Origin: Labrenzia sp. VG12
Lineage (GTDB): Bacteria; Pseudomonadota; Alphaproteobacteria; Rhizobiales; Stappiaceae
Assembly (NCBI RefSeq): GCF_002237595.1
Contig: NZ_CP022529.1
Span: 2,418,001 to 2,482,000 of the forward strand
Direction of reading: 5' to 3'
Length of the DNA: 64,000 nucleotides
Made by a program: the position numbers and the translations under genes. The stretch's first letter is position 1, and each line of letters begins with the position of its first letter. The notes beneath the pieces are model-generated. The model worked only from the letters and a program-made list of their open reading frames with translations. It searched no databases and was not told the origin of the DNA. Shown piece by piece: positions 59,791-64,000 of the stretch.

Positions 59791-61560
59791 ATGCGGGCAT
59801 CAAAAATGATTGCTTCAAATCCGATTTCATCCTCAGTCGCGGCCAAAATTCTGTCGCTGGTCGGCTTTTTGTGCCTGGGCCTGGCGCTCGTTTCGATCGT
59901 TGCCATCTTCCAGATGAACCAGATCGGCAAGGAGCTGGCAAACATTGCGGAGAAGGACATTCCCCTCACCGAAGCCATCAGCCACGTCACAAATCACCAG
60001 CTTGAACAGGCAGCTCTTGTCGAGCGGATCATGCGCCTGTCCGGTCTCCGCTCCGAAAAGGAAGAAGCCGCCCTTGTCCCGCTGAAGGCGACACTCAGGA
60101 AGCTGGAAGATCAGGTCGCCGAGGAGATCCTCAAGGCTGAAGAGCTCGCGGAAAAAGCTCTCCTGAATTCCGACACCGAAGTCGAGCAGGTTGAATTCAC
60201 GATGGCGCTCGAACAACTGAAGCGGATCGAGCAGGAATATGCACAGTACAAGTCCCACCTGGATGAGATCATGGACCTGATTGAGCGCGGCGATTTCGCA
60301 TCCGCAAATTCACTGCTCGTTCAGCTGGAAGAGGAGCAGCAGAAGCTAGACCGCGAATTGATTGCTCTTCTGGAGGAAATCGAGCACTTCACCCTAACAG
60401 CTGCTCTTACCGCTGAATCCCATGAAAAACAGGCCTTGCAGCAGATCACTTTCACGGCGATTGCAACCTTTGTGTTCTGTATCGGCGGATCGACACTGTT
60501 TGCACGTTTTGTGATTTCAAGACCGCTGAACCAGGTAACGGACGGGCTGCTTGAACTGGCGCAGGGCAACACTGATGTCGAGGTCCATGTCCGGTCAAAA
60601 GATGAAATCGGAAAAGTCGCGCGTGCATTTGAAACCTTTCGAGACAACACGATTGAAATGAAGCGGTTGCAGGAACAGGCGCGAGAAGAAGAGAAACAGG
60701 CCGAAATTGATAGACGAGAGACGCGTCTCAGACTGGCTGACGAACTGGAAAAACTGCTCATGACCAGCTGCAACGCAGTCATCTCGGCGGTGAAAGACCT
60801 GGAAACCGGTGCCGACCAGCTTGCCCGCAACAGCCACGAAACCATTGAACGGTCCCACACGGTCGCCGCGGCGGCGGAACAGGCAAGCACTTGCGTGCAG
60901 TCCGTCGCTTCCGCCTCCGAAGAGCTGGCCAGTTCCATCCAGGAAATCAGCCGGCAGGTGACCCTTGCCAACACATCGACCACACAGACGTCGGAACAGG
61001 CTGAAGACACCGGCAACACGGTCAGCGATTTGTCCGCGTCAGCGGAGGAAATCAACGAAGTTCTGAAACTGATCAGCGATATCGCGGCCCAGACCAATCT
61101 GCTTGCACTGAATGCAACCATCGAGGCGGCACGAGCGGGAGAGGCCGGCAAGGGGTTCGCGGTGGTTGCCTCGGAGGTGAAGGCTCTTGCCACACAGACC
61201 GGTCAGGCCACCGATCAGATCGGCACGCAATTAAGCGGCGTTCAATCGGGTGCCACAAGCTGCTCTCACTCGATTCTCACCGTGGTCAAATCCATGGCCG
61301 ACATGCGGGATCAGATCTCGGGCATTGCCTCTGCCATTGAAGAACAGAACGCGGTCACGTCCGAAATTGCCAAAAATGCCAGCGAAGTCGCTCTGGGCAG
61401 TCAGGACATTTCGTCAAATATCGCTGCAGTGAACGAGGCCGCGCAGGTTTCGGGCGACAAGGTCGGAGACGTGGTGCGCCGTGTCCAGGAAGTCTCGACG
61501 CAGATCGGCACCATCCGGGATGGTTTGAGCGACTTTTTGGGGCACCTGCGCGCGGCTTGA
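59791..61560 (+). CDS. Methyl-accepting chemotaxis protein
   Basis: 589 residues. Helix 1 at about 17-42 (AKILSLVGFLCLGLALVSIV), a periplasmic four-helix region rich in Glu and Leu (about 45-222), helix 2 at about 225-246, HAMP (SRPLNQVTDGLLELAQGNTD...KDEIGKVARAF) and a signalling domain with tip NLLALNATIEAARAGEAGKG at about 432-451. No ligand domain name can be given; the periplasmic part resembles generic four-helix sensors. Starts at 59791 or 59806 (MIASNP); neither has a good ribosome site. The low-GC leader differs from neighbours. Confidence 0.9.
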   Translation: MRASKMIASNPISSSVAAKILSLVGFLCLGLALVSIVAIFQMNQIGKELANIAEKDIPLTEAISHVTNHQLEQAALVERIMRLSGLRSEKEEAALVPLKATLRKLEDQVAEEILKAEELAEKALLNSDTEVEQVEFTMALEQLKRIEQEYAQYKSHLDEIMDLIERGDFASANSLLVQLEEEQQKLDRELIALLEEIEHFTLTAALTAESHEKQALQQITFTAIATFVFCIGGSTLFARFVISRPLNQVTDGLLELAQGNTDVEVHVRSKDEIGKVARAFETFRDNTIEMKRLQEQAREEEKQAEIDRRETRLRLADELEKLLMTSCNAVISAVKDLETGADQLARNSHETIERSHTVAAAAEQASTCVQSVASASEELASSIQEISRQVTLANTSTTQTSEQAEDTGNTVSDLSASAEEINEVLKLISDIAAQTNLLALNATIEAARAGEAGKGFAVVASEVKALATQTGQATDQIGTQLSGVQSGATSCSHSILTVVKSMADMRDQISGIASAIEEQNAVTSEIAKNASEVALGSQDISSNIAAVNEAAQVSGDKVGDVVRRVQEVSTQIGTIRDGLSDFLGHLRAA

Positions 61561-61848
61561 AATGAAATTTGGATCGTCATGTGTCGCAAGCATTCAAAAT
61601 GGCGCGTCTGTGTCATGCTATTCTGATGAAATACATGTCTGTTCTGACGCTGGGATGCGACGTCGCGCGCGATTTTCCGCAACGGAAGTCACCAACGAAA
61701 AATTGCATAATAAAATGATACCAACTATTTATTCTTGAATTTCAACAAAACAGGCGATTTTTTCGACCCGTTAATTGTCGCTCAAGCCAACTCCAAGTAA
61801 GACTCGAAGTAGACTTGGCATTTATCGGGTTGGGCACGCGACAGATCT

Positions 61849-62748
61849 ATGTTTCCGCTGCAGACGAAAAAGCAGGAAGAAACGGCGCAAGAGCTGGACA
61901 GAATGCTGAACAGCCACCGCAATTGGGTCTACCGGCTGAACAAGACCCTGATCTGCGGCCTTGATCCGACAAATGAAATGATCGCCACTGATGCGCATGT
62001 CCATTGCGCTTTCGGTCACTGGCTGGAAAACAAGGCACAGCACCTCGATATCGATGATCAAACGCTTGGCAATCTGGTCAAGCGGCATAAGAAAGTGCAC
62101 GATCTGGCGCGCGAAATGGTCCTGACCGTTCAAGGCGGCACGACCATCAACGAGGCCCTTTACGACGATTTTCTCGCCTCTTCAGAGCAATTCGTCGGCC
62201 TCATCGAATCCGCCTACGACGCCCTCGTTGCCTCGATCAATGCAACCGATCCGCTGACCGGCGCGGAAAACCGGTCCTTGATGTCCGTCCGCCTGGAAGA
62301 ACGCAGACACCTGTCCACCAACAAGGGCAGTCAGGCCTGGATCCTCATGGTTGACCTCGATCACTTCAAGTCGGTGAACGATGAACATGGTCACGAGATA
62401 GGAGACCAGGTCCTCAAAGGATTTTCGGCCCTGGTAAGGGATCACATTAGAGGAGATGATCTTTTCTTCCGCTACGGCGGAGAGGAATTTCTTCTTTGCA
62501 TAAGCGGCGTCAGTGCGGAGACCGTTGCCGGCGTTGCCGAACGGCTGCGAAAAGCCAGTTCAGACAAGACCTATGAGGTCCGGAACAATGGCTATATTTC
62601 TGTGACCGCGTCATTCGGCATAGCCGACATGACCGCGCACAGGGACATCGGCGACGCTATCAACGCCGCGGATCTTGCCATGTATGCCGCCAAGAAGGCA
62701 GGCCGGAACCGGGTGGTGTTTGACAGCGTCGGGTCGGCAGCCACCTGA
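61849..62748 (+). CDS. Zinc-sensing diguanylate cyclase, DgcZ-like (CZB-GGDEF)
   Basis: 299 residues, cytosolic. N-terminal CZB domain (about 15-125) has zinc ligands His23, Cys53, His80 and His84, in the contexts NSHRNW, HCAFGHWL and KRHKKVHDL; in E. coli DgcZ the ligands sit one position earlier. The C-terminal GGDEF domain (130-292) has DPLTGAENR, the active GGEEF at 210-214, and an inhibitory RGDD at 201-204 five residues before it. Expected behaviour is c-di-GMP synthesis inhibited by zinc and by product. No strong ribosome site upstream. Follows the chemoreceptor, after a 288-base AT-rich gap. Confidence 0.92.
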   Translation: MFPLQTKKQEETAQELDRMLNSHRNWVYRLNKTLICGLDPTNEMIATDAHVHCAFGHWLENKAQHLDIDDQTLGNLVKRHKKVHDLAREMVLTVQGGTTINEALYDDFLASSEQFVGLIESAYDALVASINATDPLTGAENRSLMSVRLEERRHLSTNKGSQAWILMVDLDHFKSVNDEHGHEIGDQVLKGFSALVRDHIRGDDLFFRYGGEEFLLCISGVSAETVAGVAERLRKASSDKTYEVRNNGYISVTASFGIADMTAHRDIGDAINAADLAMYAAKKAGRNRVVFDSVGSAAT

Positions 62749-62788
62749 CCGGCCGACCCGCCCTGTTTCGGGCGCACTTCCAGGTCAG

Positions 62789-63409
62789 CTAATCCAGCAA
62801 ACGCGCGACAATCGGTGCAAGATCAGCATCTTGTCCGGCATGGAATTCAAGCGTCATTTCATGCAAGACAGGGCGTCGAAGCGGCTTGGCAGGCGCGTTC
62901 TGGATATGCAAAACGCCCGCATCCACAAGCATCGCCACATCCTTGCGGCCCACGCTCAATCCGTGCGCCAGAACCCGGTCCAACCTGACAGGCTCGCGTT
63001 TCGGATTGAGAATCCTGAGCAGCGCCGCGCACCTCATGTCTCTTGCCAGTCCCCCGCAGCGTTTGGTCAGGGAAAAGCCTGCCTTCTGCGGCCCAAGTCC
63101 GCCCTCTCCCGATTTTGGCAGTCGCGCAATGCGCTCTGCATATTCCGGATCGTTGGATTGCATCGCGGCAAAATCGGCTTGCCGAACACGGCCAACGGGC
63201 TTGCGTTCAAAGACGGTGCGGTTCCACGACTTGTTGCAGGAGGTGCAGCTGTAAATCAGCCATGCGTCGAGACGATTGCCGTTGGCATTGACCCGAAACT
63301 TGCCGGTGGATTCGAAGGGTCTGGTGCATTTGCAACGTCCGCAAGGACGAAGAATTGAGGGGGCCTCGGAGCGGTGAACCGTCCACTCGGCATTGATGAT
63401 CAAGGACAT
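62789..63409 (-). CDS. DUF1062 zinc-ribbon protein
   Basis: About 206 residues. An N-terminal zinc ribbon with Cys23, Cys26, Cys55 and Cys58 (RPCGRCKCTRPFESTGKFRV, YSCTSCNKSWN) is followed by NRTVFERKPVGR and a helical C-terminal half. This matches the DUF1062 family, whose function is unknown. The ATG at 63409 is chosen; the frame continues to 63469. It converges with the DgcZ-like gene, 40 bases away. The family may recognise nucleic acid, but nothing here proves it. Confidence 0.8.
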   Translation of the reverse strand: MSLIINAEWTVHRSEAPSILRPCGRCKCTRPFESTGKFRVNANGNRLDAWLIYSCTSCNKSWNRTVFERKPVGRVRQADFAAMQSNDPEYAERIARLPKSGEGGLGPQKAGFSLTKRCGGLARDMRCAALLRILNPKREPVRLDRVLAHGLSVGRKDVAMLVDAGVLHIQNAPAKPLRRPVLHEMTLEFHAGQDADLAPIVARLLD

Positions 63410-63744
63410 TCCGTTGGTCTTCCTGATAGGAAGTCCGTCAACGGGCTGTCGGGACGGTGCGGCGCGCATGCCCGATCGGATGCAGCTCGATCAGGCCGGA
63501 AAATTGCTAGGGTGGAGTATCGGAAAGATCAGATACGGTTTGGCCATGCCATACCGGTCCCGATCCGCCACCATGACGAACAAGTCAATTCGTGCATTCA
63601 GAGAATGCAGGGCGAGATCGAAGACCGGTCAGAGCGTAGGCAAAACAAATGTCCTCAAGAAATTGGTGCTTTGACCTAAACCCACAGGATATTCAACGCA
63701 AGGTACGAGAGCCCGGTTTCATCAACGCGCGGCCAATTCACATT
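63410..63744. other. Intergenic, nothing recognised
   Basis: No supported gene, tRNA or terminator. Plus-strand open frames at 63374-63679 lack ribosome sites and protein-like composition. Confidence 0.4.
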
Positions 63745-64000
63745 TCAGGTGTTGCGCGCTTGCAAGGCCAACGCAACCAGCGTCGGTCGCAGATCTTCCG
63801 GTCCCGCCAGCCTTTCCGAGAACCAGAGCCTTTCAACACGATCTCCGGCTGCAAGATCCAGCCCCTCAGGATCAAGGCAGGCAAGACGCCAATTGGCGTC
63901 CTCTGCGCGCAACAGTACTTGGGCGTAAAGCTTGATCGCGTCCTTGTGATCCTCGTTCATGTGGGCAACGGCCGATGCCTCCAGGGACGACCACGCCGGC
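63745..64000 (-). CDS. HugZ-like heme utilisation protein, C-terminal part (partial)
   Basis: The frame runs in from the right edge (…SLEASAVAHMNEDHKDAIKL) and ends at 63745. The HMNEDHKDA(I) motif and the following LYAQVLL, DPEGLDL and RLWF segments are typical of the DUF2470 domain at the end of pyridoxamine-phosphate-oxidase-like HugZ proteins, which bind heme or flavin. The internal Met at 63960 is not the start. The N-terminal split barrel lies outside the window, so family and function are inferred. Confidence 0.75.
   Translation of the reverse strand, partial: PAWSSLEASAVAHMNEDHKDAIKLYAQVLLRAEDANWRLACLDPEGLDLAAGDRVERLWFSERLAGPEDLRPTLVALALQARNT

Noticed and set aside
62731..62759. Terminator after the DgcZ-like gene
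   Set aside because: GGGTCGGC and GCCGACCC pair, but the left arm is coding, the loop is 13 bases and no clear T-run follows.
63374..63679. Plus-strand gene between the DUF1062 and HugZ-like genes
   Set aside because: No ribosome site, no recognisable sequence and atypical composition.

Overview
The window is high-GC chromosomal DNA from an alphaproteobacterium, most likely a member of the Hyphomicrobiales near the Roseibium/Labrenzia/Stappia group. The evidence is the complete division/cell-wall (dcw) gene order, a type A RNase P RNA, a full CtrA box (TTAA-N7-TTAAC), TRAP transport and several c-di-GMP and chemoreceptor genes. The assignment is inference from gene content, since no taxonomic marker beyond rnpB is present.

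Layout. 1-308: partial response regulator. 511-978: small acidic duplicated protein behind a CtrA box. 1535-3985: uvrD/pcrA-type helicase on the minus strand, flanked on both sides by arrays of a 176-bp tandem unit that carries a 117-bp palindromic element. 4824-6881: chemoreceptor with a NIT-type sensor. 7157-32161: one long minus-strand block reading mraZ-rsmH-ftsL-ftsI-murE-murF-mraY-murD-ftsW-murG-murC-murB-ddl-ftsQ-ftsA-ftsZ, then lpxC, bamD, recN and ligA. Many junctions are ATGA overlaps or gaps of a few bases. The block starts behind a promoter with six TGGG/TGGA repeats at exact 10-bp spacing, probably the MraZ operator.

32609-38979: accessory segment with a 1015-residue protein (lysozyme-like N-terminus, six copies of a WxWG...FNPAxD repeat joined by Pro/Asp/Thr linkers), an AraC regulator, a cupin and a flavin monooxygenase. 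38992-39384: RNase P RNA on the minus strand. 39786-43354: a two-subunit CoA-transferase, then a MocR-type regulator divergent from a pyridoxamine-phosphate-oxidase-like protein. 43430-45933: a secreted lytic transglycosylase, a peptidoglycan amidase and a TerB/DnaJ protein. 46185-48395: membrane GGDEF-EAL protein. 48404-49898: arsR-arsC-arsH with no efflux pump.

49965-59494: a MarR-type regulator, a complete TRAP transporter (small membrane subunit, large membrane subunit, binding protein), a GT-C glycosyltransferase, a small membrane protein and a fused 5-oxoprolinase/hydantoinase. The TRAP binding-protein gene and the hydantoinase gene share an upstream palindrome centred on TTTATCGATAAA, so import and hydrolysis of one substrate are probably co-regulated. 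59791-64000: a second chemoreceptor, a DgcZ-like zinc-binding diguanylate cyclase, a DUF1062 zinc-ribbon protein and the C-terminal part of a HugZ-like protein.

No tRNA, CRISPR array, insertion sequence or prophage was seen. The least explained parts are the palindromic arrays around uvrD, the repeat protein at 32609-35656 and the shared TRAP/hydantoinase operator.
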